From: JACKBK01 sp963707275
Lineage (GTDB): Bacteria; Chloroflexota; Anaerolineae; JAAEKA01
DNA length: 64,000 bases
Reading direction: 5' to 3'
Assembly: GCA_963707275.1 (NCBI GenBank)
Contig: CAVPPH010000001.1
Location: forward strand, 434,001 to 498,000
Numbering within the stretch: position 1 is the first letter of the stretch; every line of letters starts with the position of its first letter. The translations under genes and the position numbers were made by a program. Of the stretch, positions 54,152 through 63,437 are shown one piece after another. Under the pieces are notes generated by a model. It was not told the origin of the DNA. It searched no databases and saw only the letters and a program-made list of their open reading frames with translations.

Positions 54152-55214
54152 TCAGATGATCTTCAACTCCGGCGCGGATTGGAAGCTCATGACGCTGACG
54201 CGCGCGGCGACGGCTTGCGCCAGTTCGTGGAACGCCAGCGATTGCGGGTTGTCGGGGTCGACCGCGACGATTGGCTGGCCGGCGTCGCCGCCGCGGCGGA
54301 TCTCGCCGTCCAGGTAGACGCGGCCCAGGAACGGCACGCGCAGTCGCTGGGCAGCGCGCTCGCCGCCGCCCTCGCCGAAGATGTCGCCGGCCATGTTTTC
54401 GATGATGCCCAGGATCGGCACCTGCAGCTTGCGGAAGGCCACCAGCCCTTTCTCCGCATCCTCCAGCGCGACGTTCTGCGGCGTGCTGACGATGATGCCG
54501 CCGGTGACCGGCACCGACTGCGCCAGGGTCAGGGTCGCGTCGCCGGTGCCGGGCGGCATGTCCACGATCAGGTAGTCCAGCTCGCCCCAGGCCACGTCGG
54601 TGAAGAGCTGGCGGATCGCGCCGTGCAGCATCGGTCCGCGCCAGATCACCGCCTCGCCCTCGGGGATCAGGAAACCCATGCTCATCACCTCGACACCGTA
54701 GGCCAGCGGCGGCACCAGCTTGCCATCGCGCGGCGCGGGCAGGCTGTCGCGCGTCAGTCCCATCATGGTCGGGATGTTGGGGCCGTAGATGTCGGCGTCG
54801 AGAATGCCGGTGCGCGCGCCCTGCTGGGCCAGCGCGACCGCCAGGTTGACGGAGACGGTGCTCTTGCCGACGCCGCCCTTGCCGCTGGCGACGGCGACGA
54901 TGTTCCGTACGGGAATGTTCAGCCGGCCGGCGATGCGGTTGTCGCCGCGCACATTGGCGTCGAACTTGACCGCGACCTGCTCCACGCCGGGGAGAGCCAT
55001 CACCGCTTCGGTCGACTTCGCGTTCCATCTGGCCGCGCAGCGGGCAGGCCGGCGTGGTCAGCACGATGGTGAAACCCACCTGCCCGCCGCTGATGTGGAT
55101 GTCCTTAACCATGTTCAGGCTGACCAGGTCGTCGTGCAGTTCAGGCTCCTGCACGGTGCTCAGCGCCGCCAGAATATCTTTCTCGGTTACAGTGCCGTTC
55201 TTCTTGTTAAACAT
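54152..55214 (-). CDS. mrp: Mrp/ApbC iron-sulfur cluster carrier, one frameshift
   Basis: A P-loop ATPase of about 355 aa that carries and transfers Fe-S clusters. The N-terminal DUF59 part starts MFNKKNGTVTEKDILAAL (ATG 55214) and holds EPELHDDLVSLNMVKDI and TTPACPLRGQMERE. A frameshift near 55015 precedes TEAVMALPGVEQVAV. The P-loop is SGKGGVGKSTVSVNLA, followed by ADIYGPNIPTMM and DMPPGTGDATL. The usual CPHC motif is absent; the region near LGIIENMAGDIFGEGGG replaces it, as in some homologues. Its Fe-S role fits the nearby complex I genes. Confidence 0.9.
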
Positions 55215-55359
55215 TGTGGCTCGATTACCTCGTTGTTAGTGAAGTTGTGTTTGATGATAAGTGCTGCGTGAAACGTGAAACGTGAAGCAAAATCAGCGTT
55301 GAAACTACGAACTGGCGATCGCACCCAGTCCCCAACCCCCAAGCCTCACGCCCCACTCC

Positions 55360-56670
<1,311 letters not shown>

Positions 56671-56687
56671 CGGATTTGTGGTTGCAA

Positions 56688-56745
56688 GGTTGGTAGTCGC
56701 GGCTTCAGCCGCCTCCGGAGGCGGCTGAAGCCGCGACTACCAACC
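56688..56745. repeat. 58-bp perfect palindrome with no loop
   Basis: Arms GGTTGGTAGTCGCGGCTT... of 29 bp meet at TCCGGA and are mirrored exactly. The core GCGGCTTCAGCCGC is itself palindromic. It lies between the FAD oxidoreductase start and the Cys-rich gene. There is no T-run. Confidence 0.9.
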
Positions 56746-56750
56746 AAGAA

Positions 56751-57104
56751 TCATGCCCTGGCTGTCGCGGGTTTCTTGTCCTGCTTCTTGAGATACGCGT
56801 GGATCGCTTTTTGCGACGCTTTGTACATGTTGAGCAACTCGATATCGGTGCCTTTGTACTGCATGATGGTTTGCTTGGCGCAGGCTGCACAGCCGCGCAT
56901 GAACTTGTAGCTACCGGCATAGCAATTCAGGCAGCCGTCCAGTTCGATCATCATGTGGCAGAACGCCAGCGCGTCCGGATGCGTCTCCGGCAGCCGCGCG
57001 ACCAGAGTTACCAGCTCAGCCCACTCCGGGCCGCGCAGATCCTTCAACGAGAGAATTAGTTTTGGCGGGAAGAGTATCTCCGCCTTGGGATACATGCTGA
57101 TCAC
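56751..57104 (-). CDS. Cys-rich small protein of unknown function, 117 aa
   Basis: Starts GTG 57104 or ATG 57095. A helical N-terminus (KLILSLKDLRGPEWAEL) is followed by a Cys-rich centre, CHMMIELDGCLNCY then GCAACA: five to six Cys in about 35 residues, and then a Lys-rich helical tail (KASQKAIHAYLKKQDKK). The Cys spacing (CxxC twice) suits a metal or Fe-S site. No family is recognised. It sits on the same strand as the flavoprotein. Confidence 0.7.
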   Translation of the reverse strand: MISMYPKAEILFPPKLILSLKDLRGPEWAELVTLVARLPETHPDALAFCHMMIELDGCLNCYAGSYKFMRGCAACAKQTIMQYKGTDIELLNMYKASQKAIHAYLKKQDKKPATARA

Positions 57105-57137
57105 GTGACACCTCTGTAGAACAACGGAAACTGTACC

Positions 57138-57163
57138 TCGTCATTCCCGGGGAGGCGGGAATA
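57138..57163. repeat. Single REP-like hairpin
   Basis: ATTCCCG / CGGGAAT arms (57141-57147, 57154-57160) related to the 21514-21576 repeat. The rest of 57105-57330 shows no gene. Confidence 0.6.
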
Positions 57164-57330
57164 ACAATTCTATTCTATCACGAGTTGGCGCGCAGTGCAG
57201 CCATCCGGCTTCCAGTATTGCTTGACAACGAAACAAGTTCCCGCGGCGCTGCGCAGTGGCCGGACAGTGCCAGCCAGCGCGCATCCGGGGAACTTGCCCT
57301 CAGATACAGATGCAGCGAAGCGAGGCCGTC

Positions 57331-58014
57331 TTACAGGGTGACGCTCTCGGCGACGCGGACGACGATACATGTGGCGTCAGTTTCGGCTTCCACGGCCGCC
57401 TTGAACGCCTGCGCGTCCTGCGCGATGGGCGGCCAGGTGTCGTAGTGTAGCGGGATGACCACCTTCGGGTTGACGAACTTGACGCAGCGCAGCGCGTCCT
57501 CCGGTCCCATGGTGTAATTGTCGCCGATGGGCAGCACCAGCACGTCGATATGTTCTTCGCCGTACAGCTTCATGTCGTAGGTCAGCGCCGTGTCGCCAGT
57601 GAAGTAGACGCGCACGCCGCCGATGTCCACGATCGCGCCGACTGCCACACCGCCGTAGCTGCCGTCGGGCAGCATCGTGCCGTGATGAGCAATGGTCAGC
57701 TTGACGCGGCCGAAGGGGAACTTGTACGACCCGCCCGGCTGCATGCCGTGGACGCTGGCGACGCCCTGGTTGTTCATCCAGCTTGCCAGTTCGAAGACGC
57801 CGATCACCGTAGCGTCGCTGCGGTTGGCGATGGCCACGGTGTCGGGCATGTGATCGAAGTGACCGTGCGACAGGATGATGTAGTCGGGCGAGAAGTCTTC
57901 AGGCTTCGCCTTCGCGACCGGGTTGTCGGTCAGGAAGGGGTCGAACAGCAGCGTCACGCCGTCGCCTTCCAGCGTGAAGCAGGCGTGGCCGTGATAGGTG
58001 TAAGTGCAGGTCAT
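57331..58014 (-). CDS. UPF0173 metal-dependent hydrolase (MBL fold)
   Basis: A 227-aa metallo-beta-lactamase-fold protein of the UPF0173/YtkL type. It has the HGHACFTLEG start, the metal motif HGHFDH (residues about 50-55), AHHGTMLP, the GDTAL metal loop and a late IPLHYDTWP. The family members bind two metals; the physiological substrate is undefined. It starts 5 bp after the nuoI stop, so it is the last gene of the complex I transcript. Confidence 0.93.
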   Translation of the reverse strand: MTCTYTYHGHACFTLEGDGVTLLFDPFLTDNPVAKAKPEDFSPDYIILSHGHFDHMPDTVAIANRSDATVIGVFELASWMNNQGVASVHGMQPGGSYKFPFGRVKLTIAHHGTMLPDGSYGGVAVGAIVDIGGVRVYFTGDTALTYDMKLYGEEHIDVLVLPIGDNYTMGPEDALRCVKFVNPKVVIPLHYDTWPPIAQDAQAFKAAVEAETDATCIVVRVAESVTL

Positions 58015-58019
58015 GGTGA

Positions 58020-59186
58020 TTACTCGTGCAGGTCTTTGGCGTCGGCGCCTTTGCGCTCCTTGTAGCGAGCATAGGCTTCCTTGCGCTGTGCTTCGATCTC
58101 GTCCACGGTGTAGCCGCCGGAGGTTTTGGCCGGGTTGGGCAGCTTGCGGAACGGGTTGCCGCCCGCGTCGGCTGCTGGTGCGGACGGAGCGGCGGCTGCT
58201 GCGACCGCATCAGGCGCTGCTTCAGCGACGACTTCTGCAGCAGGCGTGGCAGCTTCTGGAGCAGCCGCTTCAACTGCGGCGGTTGCCACGGCTGCTGCCG
58301 GAGCTGCGCCGATGTGCAACTGCTTGGCGTCCGCGCCCTTGCGCGCTTTGTAGCGGTCGTAGGCCTCAGCGCGGCGCTGGGCGATCTCTTCCACCGTATA
58401 GCCGCCGGAGGTCTTGGCCGGGTTTGGCAGGCGGTAGAACGGGTTGTCGGACGCGCTGACAGCGACCGCCGCGGCCGGGGCCGGGGCGGCGGGTGCTGGC
58501 TTGACTGCGGCCGGGGCCGGTTTTTCCGGAGCGGCAGCCTTGGCTGCTGCGGCGGTCTCGGCGGCTGCGGCTGGCTTGGCGTCCGACTTCTTGGCCCGGG
58601 CGGCAGCCTTGGCTGCTTTCTTGGCTTCTTCCTCAGCGCGCCGCTCTTCTTCAACCGCATACTGGGTCGGCCAGATCGACGCGTAGTACTCGACCGGCAC
58701 GGTCAGCTCGGCCATGTTGTAGACGAGATTGGGGTAGCGCTCGTAGACCGCCAACTCGTAGTCGTGGTTCATCTTGATCGCGTCGAACGGGCAGTACTCG
58801 GCACAAAAGCCGCAGCTCATGCAGATCGACGCATCGATGTAGAACTCGGCCGCGCGCGGCACGGGCTTGCCATTGGGATCCTTGTCGCGCACGATCCAGA
58901 TGCACTGCGGTGGACACACCTTGGCGCAGATGCCGCAGGCGGTGCAGCGATCTTCCTGCTTCGGGGTATCGTAGATCAGCATCGGGATGTAGCGGAACCT
59001 CTCAGGCAGCTCGCGCTTCTCCTCAGGATACTGAATCGTAAACAGGCCCTCTTCATCGGGCATCTGGCGCATGGCATCGTAGCCGTAGGTGTAGCGGCTG
59101 GGGATGGCCTTCACGTCGTCGACATATGTGTCAACAAAGTGTTTGATGGTGACGCCAAGGCCCTTGATCAGTCCAGTTCCAAACAT
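58020..59186 (-). CDS. nuoI: NADH-quinone oxidoreductase subunit I with long repeat-bearing tail
   Basis: A 388-aa protein; ordinary NuoI is about 160-180 aa. Residues 1-175 are NuoI with two [4Fe-4S] motifs: Cys81/84/87/91 and Cys122/125/128/132. A Glu/Lys helix (about 178-202) and an Ala/Pro-rich linker follow. Residues 248-290 and 344-387 are two copies of a segment NPF-[YR]-[RK]-LPNPAKTSGGYTV...EAY-[DA]-RYK, separated by another Ala-rich linker. The tail is in frame with no stops. The gene lies 108 bp after nuoCD and is followed 5 bp later by the UPF0173 gene. It carries electrons through N6a/N6b to NuoB; the role of the tail is unknown. Confidence 0.95.
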   Translation of the reverse strand: MFGTGLIKGLGVTIKHFVDTYVDDVKAIPSRYTYGYDAMRQMPDEEGLFTIQYPEEKRELPERFRYIPMLIYDTPKQEDRCTACGICAKVCPPQCIWIVRDKDPNGKPVPRAAEFYIDASICMSCGFCAEYCPFDAIKMNHDYELAVYERYPNLVYNMAELTVPVEYYASIWPTQYAVEEERRAEEEAKKAAKAAARAKKSDAKPAAAAETAAAAKAAAPEKPAPAAVKPAPAAPAPAAAVAVSASDNPFYRLPNPAKTSGGYTVEEIAQRRAEAYDRYKARKGADAKQLHIGAAPAAAVATAAVEAAAPEAATPAAEVVAEAAPDAVAAAAAPSAPAADAGGNPFRKLPNPAKTSGGYTVDEIEAQRKEAYARYKERKGADAKDLHE

Positions 59187-59220
59187 GAGACCTCCACCTT
59201 CCAGACTAGCGGTCTACAGA

Positions 59221-59276
59221 GCTGTGGCCGGTCTCCGACCGAGCCACCGGTGGCTCGGTCGGAGACCGGCCACAGC
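59221..59276. repeat. 56-bp perfect palindrome, family A copy 2
   Basis: Two exact 28-bp arms, starting GCTGTGGCCGGTCTCCGACC and meeting at CACCGGTG. It shares its core with 5681-5742 and sits between nuoCD and nuoI. Confidence 0.9.
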
Positions 59277-59294
59277 GGGTTCGTTACGAAGATG

Positions 59295-61064
59295 CTATCG
59301 GTCTACTTCGCCGAGCACGATGTCGATGCCGCCCAGGATGATTACGCAGTCGGCAATCTTGTTGCCGATGCTCATCGGGCCGAGGGCATTCAGGTTTATG
59401 TAGGACGGCGGGCGCACGCGGTAGCGGAACGGGTTGCCGCTGCCGTCGGATACCAGGTAGAAGCCCAGCTCGCCCTTGGGGCTTTCAATGCGGCCATAGA
59501 CCGTGCCGGCGGGCGGACGCACCACGTAGCTGCCCTGGCCCTTTTCCGACTGCACCGGTCCTTCAGGAATCTGCTTCAACGCCTGCTCAAGAATGCGCAC
59601 GCTCTGGCGCATCTCTTCCATCCGCACGAGGAAGCGGGAATAGACGTCGCAGCCGTTGAAGGTGGCGATGTCGAACTCGAACCGGTCGTAGATCGAATAT
59701 GGCTCAGCGCGGCGGATGTCGTAGGCAACGCCGGAGCCGCGCAACTGCGGCCCGGTGCAACTCAAGTTGATCGCTTCCTGCGGGCTCAGGTAGCCGACGC
59801 CGATGCAGCGCTCGCGCAGGATCTCGTTGCCGGACAGGTAGGTCGTGAGTTCTTCGATCTTGCCGGGCAGACGCTTGTGAACCAGATCCTTGCACTGCTC
59901 CAGCCAGCCATCCGGCAGGTCACGCGCCACGCCGCCGAAGCGCAGATAGTTGCACATCATGCGGCTGCCAGACACGGCCTCAAACATGTCGAGGATTAAC
60001 TCGCGCTCGCGCACCGCGTAGAGCAGGGGCGTGAAGAAGGCGCCCAGGTCGTTGAGGAACGTGCCGACCGAGAAGAGATGGTTGACGATACGCGTCAGTT
60101 CGGCCATGATTACGCGGATGTACTCGGCGCGCTCCGGCGGCACATAGTCCTCGCCCAGCAGCTTCTCGACCGCGATTGCATAGGCCAGATTGTTGGACAT
60201 CGAACTGATGTAGTCCAGCCGGTCGGTGTACGGCATGTTCATCAGATAGGTGTTGCGCTCGCCGATCTTCTCGTGGTTGCGATGCAGATAGCCCATCTCC
60301 GGCTCCAGCGCGGTGATGGTCTCGCCTTCCAGCTCGACGATCATGCGAAAGACGCCGTGGGTGCTGGGATGCTGCGGTCCCATGTTGACCACCAGCCGAT
60401 CGGTCTTGAGCATACCTGCTGCGCCGTTGCCGGCATGGCTCTGCAAAGGAATCTGGCTGACCGGCTCCTGCCAGGTCAGCGGATCGAACCCGTCGGGATA
60501 TTGCACGTTGGAGCCCCACGGATTGCGATCCTCGGCCCAGGCGTAGTTGCCGTCGGGGTGGCGGCTCTTGAACGGTTTCGACTCGGCCTCGTAGTATGGC
60601 TCCTGCCAGTCCTTGCGCATCGGGTGGCCGTGGAAACCTTCCCACAGCAGGATGCGCCGCAGCGCGGGGTGTCCCAGGAAGCGGATGCCAAACAGGTCGT
60701 ATGCCTCGCGCTCCTGCAGGTCAGCGCCGCGGTAAACGCCGACCAGCGTCGGCAATACCGGGTTGCTCTCCGGCAGACGGACGCGGAGGACAGTCGGGCC
60801 GCCGCCCTTCTTCGTTGAGTAAAGGTGGTAGACAACCTCAAAGCGATCCTCGGCAGTGCGGCCCTTGTAGCCGAAGTAGTCAACCGCGGTCACGTTGGAC
60901 AGCAGATCTAGCCCTTCGACGTCGCGCAGATGCGCCGCCAGCTCGGGCAGTTTGTCTGCGGCAACCAGCAGGCTGCTGCCGTCCAGATCGGTCTCTTCTG
61001 CCAGCACTGCGCCCGGCAGGACGTCGCTGTAGGGAAGGGATGTCACGACAGTTTCTTCGCTCAT
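59295..61064 (-). CDS. nuoCD: Fused NADH-quinone oxidoreductase subunit C/D
   Basis: A 589-aa fusion. NuoC occupies about 1-185 (EREAYDLFGIRFLGHPALRRIL), and NuoD about 218-589 (NMGPQHPSTHGVFRM, EPEMGYLHRNHEKIGE, SGSRMMCNYLRFGGV, ending GGIDIVLGEVDR). The fusion is known from other bacteria. The quinone-site His/Tyr region HPSTHG is intact. The start overlaps the nuoB stop (ATGA), so the two are coupled. It forms the peripheral arm near the quinone site. Confidence 0.96.
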   Translation of the reverse strand: MSEETVVTSLPYSDVLPGAVLAEETDLDGSSLLVAADKLPELAAHLRDVEGLDLLSNVTAVDYFGYKGRTAEDRFEVVYHLYSTKKGGGPTVLRVRLPESNPVLPTLVGVYRGADLQEREAYDLFGIRFLGHPALRRILLWEGFHGHPMRKDWQEPYYEAESKPFKSRHPDGNYAWAEDRNPWGSNVQYPDGFDPLTWQEPVSQIPLQSHAGNGAAGMLKTDRLVVNMGPQHPSTHGVFRMIVELEGETITALEPEMGYLHRNHEKIGERNTYLMNMPYTDRLDYISSMSNNLAYAIAVEKLLGEDYVPPERAEYIRVIMAELTRIVNHLFSVGTFLNDLGAFFTPLLYAVRERELILDMFEAVSGSRMMCNYLRFGGVARDLPDGWLEQCKDLVHKRLPGKIEELTTYLSGNEILRERCIGVGYLSPQEAINLSCTGPQLRGSGVAYDIRRAEPYSIYDRFEFDIATFNGCDVYSRFLVRMEEMRQSVRILEQALKQIPEGPVQSEKGQGSYVVRPPAGTVYGRIESPKGELGFYLVSDGSGNPFRYRVRPPSYINLNALGPMSIGNKIADCVIILGGIDIVLGEVDR

Positions 61065-62011
61065 GCCGTCGTTGCCTCGTATTCAAATGCAGACACCGTG
61101 GCGCCGCCAGCGTCGATCAGCGAAATCTTGTCGCCATCTCCGCCCAAAGCTGCCTCGGTGGTCCAAACAATGTCGCCGGCGCTGGACGAGGTCGCGCCCG
61201 GGCCGGTGTGAACCCGCACTTCGCCATCGGACATCAACACGAAGCCGGCGGGGAAGTGGAACGTCTGATCGCCTGCGCTGTTTTGCAGCGTCCAGCCGGT
61301 CAGTTCGGTGGTCAGTCCGGGATTGCGTACAACAATTGTCCCCGCGATCGCCAAGACTGATCTGAGGAGCGGCCGCTGCAGCGCGACGCCATCAGGCGCG
61401 TGCATGTTGACATCGCGCACCTGCTTCAGCGTATCAGGATGCGTGTCGATGATGTCGGGTCCCAGGGCCGGGATTGGGGTCTCGCCGGTGTAGCTCTTGC
61501 GATACCACGGCACGGTGCGCACCGACTGGGTCTTGAATTTCTTGTGCAGGGTGATGAAGCCGTGGATCAGCGCTTCGGGGGTCGGCGGGCAGCCGGGCAC
61601 GTAGACGTCCACCGGCAGGAACTTGTCGATGCCGGAGACCACGTTGTAGCCTTCCTTGAACGGGCCGCCGCCGGTGGCGCAGGCGCCCATGCTGATCACA
61701 TAGCGCGGCTCCGCCATCTGGTTGTAGAGACGCACAATCGGCACGACCATCTTCTTGGTCACCGTGCCGGAGATGATCAGCAGGTCAGCCTGGCGGGGAG
61801 AAGGGCGGGCTACCTCCATGCCGAAGCGCGACATGTCATAGCGCGCCGTGCCGGCGACGATGAACTCGATGGCACAGCAGGCCAGGCCAAAGGTCATCGG
61901 CCAGAGGGAATAGGATCGGGCGAGGTTGTAAACTGAATCGACCGTTGTGATCAGGATGTTGTCGCTGAGTTCTTCGGGCGCCGCACCGGTGGTCGAGGTA
62001 TTCTCTGCCAT
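61061..62011 (-). CDS. nuoB: NADH-quinone oxidoreductase subunit B fused to a lamin-tail-like domain
   Basis: A 316-aa protein; ordinary NuoB is about 160-200 aa. Residues 1-200 are NuoB with the N2 cluster ligands Cys45, Cys46, Cys111 and Cys141 (FGLACCAIE, MGACATGGGP, YVPGCPPTPE). Residues about 222-312 form a beta-rich extension with the lamin-tail-domain pattern: VVRNPG, LTGWTLQN, FHFPAGFVL, VRVHTGPG, IVW and GDKISLIDAGG with AFEYE. The frame is unbroken and the stop overlaps the nuoCD start by 4 nt, so the extension is part of the protein. AAAGGA precedes the ATG. Confidence 0.96.
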   Translation of the reverse strand: MAENTSTTGAAPEELSDNILITTVDSVYNLARSYSLWPMTFGLACCAIEFIVAGTARYDMSRFGMEVARPSPRQADLLIISGTVTKKMVVPIVRLYNQMAEPRYVISMGACATGGGPFKEGYNVVSGIDKFLPVDVYVPGCPPTPEALIHGFITLHKKFKTQSVRTVPWYRKSYTGETPIPALGPDIIDTHPDTLKQVRDVNMHAPDGVALQRPLLRSVLAIAGTIVVRNPGLTTELTGWTLQNSAGDQTFHFPAGFVLMSDGEVRVHTGPGATSSSAGDIVWTTEAALGGDGDKISLIDAGGATVSAFEYEATTA

Positions 62012-62148
62012 ACGTGTGTCCTTTCACTCCAGGAAGCGATCATGGCTCACGTTCAGGTTGAAACTGGTCGTTTGACCAGACTGCGGAGCGCGTCCGGGTC
62101 ACGGGACTGGCGGACATCTTTGTGCGCAACAGCCGCAGTGAGCAACAG

Positions 62149-62367
62149 CTAGGTCACGAAGCCTGTGTGGCGTTTCGATTGTGCAGGTGGTTTGGCCAAC
62201 ACGTAGACGGTTTGCTCGCCGGCGTGGCCAATGTGCAAGAGCTTCCAGCCGCTGGCCAGCAGCTCGTTCACAGGGGCGACATCGTTATCTGCACTAACCG
62301 AGACTTGCCTGACTTCTGCAAGAGGACCGAATTGTGTGTCGTCAACGGGGACGGTGATCGACTCCAT
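62149..62367 (-). CDS. Small hypothetical protein upstream of nuoB, 72 aa
   Basis: Starts at ATG 62367 after AAAGGTCTCC. The C-terminal half APVNELLASGWKLLHIGHAG and TVYVLAKP resembles a short alpha-beta module seen in small Chloroflexota proteins. No enzyme motif is visible. It is the first gene after the consensus promoter at 62562, with 137 bp to nuoB, so probably in the same transcript. Confidence 0.6.
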   Translation of the reverse strand: MESITVPVDDTQFGPLAEVRQVSVSADNDVAPVNELLASGWKLLHIGHAGEQTVYVLAKPPAQSKRHTGFVT

Positions 62368-62561
62368 GGATAGGGGAGACCTTTCTTCGCTGCCGGCGAC
62401 TGCCCGGGACAGGCTGCGCCGACTGATGCCATTTTACATTAACAGACTTATACCGTGCAAGTTTTCACCACTTCGTGCCACTAAACGACCAATCACGCAC
62501 AGACTTCGCAATCGACCGACGCTCACATTCATTGTTTCAGTGGCGCTACCAGCACGCTGGG

Positions 62562-62590
62562 ATTATAGCTTTCACGTTCGCCACTGTCAA
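62562..62590 (-). promoter_or_regulatory. Perfect consensus promoter towards the complex I block
   Basis: TTGACA (62585-62590), 17 bp, TATAAT (62562-62567) on the minus strand. The leader to 62367 is about 190 nt. Confidence 0.85.
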
Positions 62591-62641
62591 GTGTTTTTGT
62601 GCGCAAAGCCCCAACAATTTCTATGATATTCGTGATAAGAA

Positions 62642-62670
62642 TTGACACCCGTCAGCGGCTGTGCTACAAT
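62642..62670 (+). promoter_or_regulatory. Promoter of the Cys-bearing regulator
   Basis: TTGACA (62642-62647), 17 bp, TACAAT (62665-62670). Its -35 lies 51 bp from the divergent -35 at 62590. The shared 51-bp spacer is the natural place for an operator; AT-rich TATGATATTCGTGATA (about 62620-62635) is a weak candidate. Confidence 0.78.
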
Positions 62671-62730
62671 CACCACCGTCTTTTACAAGCGCCTGCGAGC
62701 GCTGCCTGGAGTGAACAGCGAGCATAGATC

Positions 62731-63402
62731 GTGCAACCAACGCGTTTGCGCATCCTAGAGATTTTGAAAGAGCAGGGCGACCTTACGGTGGCCGAAATGG
62801 CGCGCCAGCTTGGCATGGCGCCGGTTTCGGTGCGCCATCATCTGGACGTGCTGCAGGGAGAGCAGTTGATCTGCTCGCCGCGCGTGCGGCGGCGCGGCAC
62901 TGTCGGCCGGCCGCGCCAGATCTATGCGCTGACCGAGGCTGCCAACGCCTATTTCCCGCGCAATCACGGCATCCTGGCCGGCAAGCTGCTGGAGGAGATG
63001 AAGGGTGTGTTATCGCCGGCCGAATTGCAGGCGCTTTTTGAGCGGCTGGCTGATAGCATGGCTGCCGAAGCGCGTCCGCTCTCGCCTGACGCTTCGATGA
63101 AGCAGCGCGTCGAGCGGGCCGTGGAATTTCTCAACGAAAAAGGATATCTGGCGCGCTATGAACTGGTCGACGGCCATTACATGCTCTACACGCTCAACTG
63201 TCCTTACCAGGGAATCTCTGAGCAGCACCGCGAGCTATGTGGCATGGACAAGCGGCTGCTGGACCGGCTGATCGGCGCAACGCCAACCGTGGTCACGCGC
63301 ATGTCCGAGGGCGCCTGCAACTGCGCCTACCGCGTCGACGGCGCGGCCGTTCCCGATGGCCAGCGGTCGTTTATTCCATTGCATGACCTGGCGGCAGCCT
63401 AG
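62731..63402 (+). CDS. Winged-helix regulator with C-terminal Cys cluster (SufR-like)
   Basis: A 223-aa protein starting at GTG 62731. The N-terminal winged helix has RLRILEILKEQGDLTVAEMA and APVSVRHHLDVLQ, and a wing VRRRGTVGRPRQIYALTE. The C-terminal domain carries Cys in LNCPYQG, ELCGMD and EGACNCAY, the spacing type of SufR and related Fe-S-sensing ArsR/DeoR-like regulators (C-x12-C and a later CxC). It is divergent from the complex I block and upstream of moaA, so it may sense Fe-S status and control both sides. The ligand is inferred. Confidence 0.85.
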   Translation: MQPTRLRILEILKEQGDLTVAEMARQLGMAPVSVRHHLDVLQGEQLICSPRVRRRGTVGRPRQIYALTEAANAYFPRNHGILAGKLLEEMKGVLSPAELQALFERLADSMAAEARPLSPDASMKQRVERAVEFLNEKGYLARYELVDGHYMLYTLNCPYQGISEQHRELCGMDKRLLDRLIGATPTVVTRMSEGACNCAYRVDGAAVPDGQRSFIPLHDLAAA

Positions 63403-63437
63403 CAGAGCAACCATGCAGACAGCCATTCAGTTTCTGA

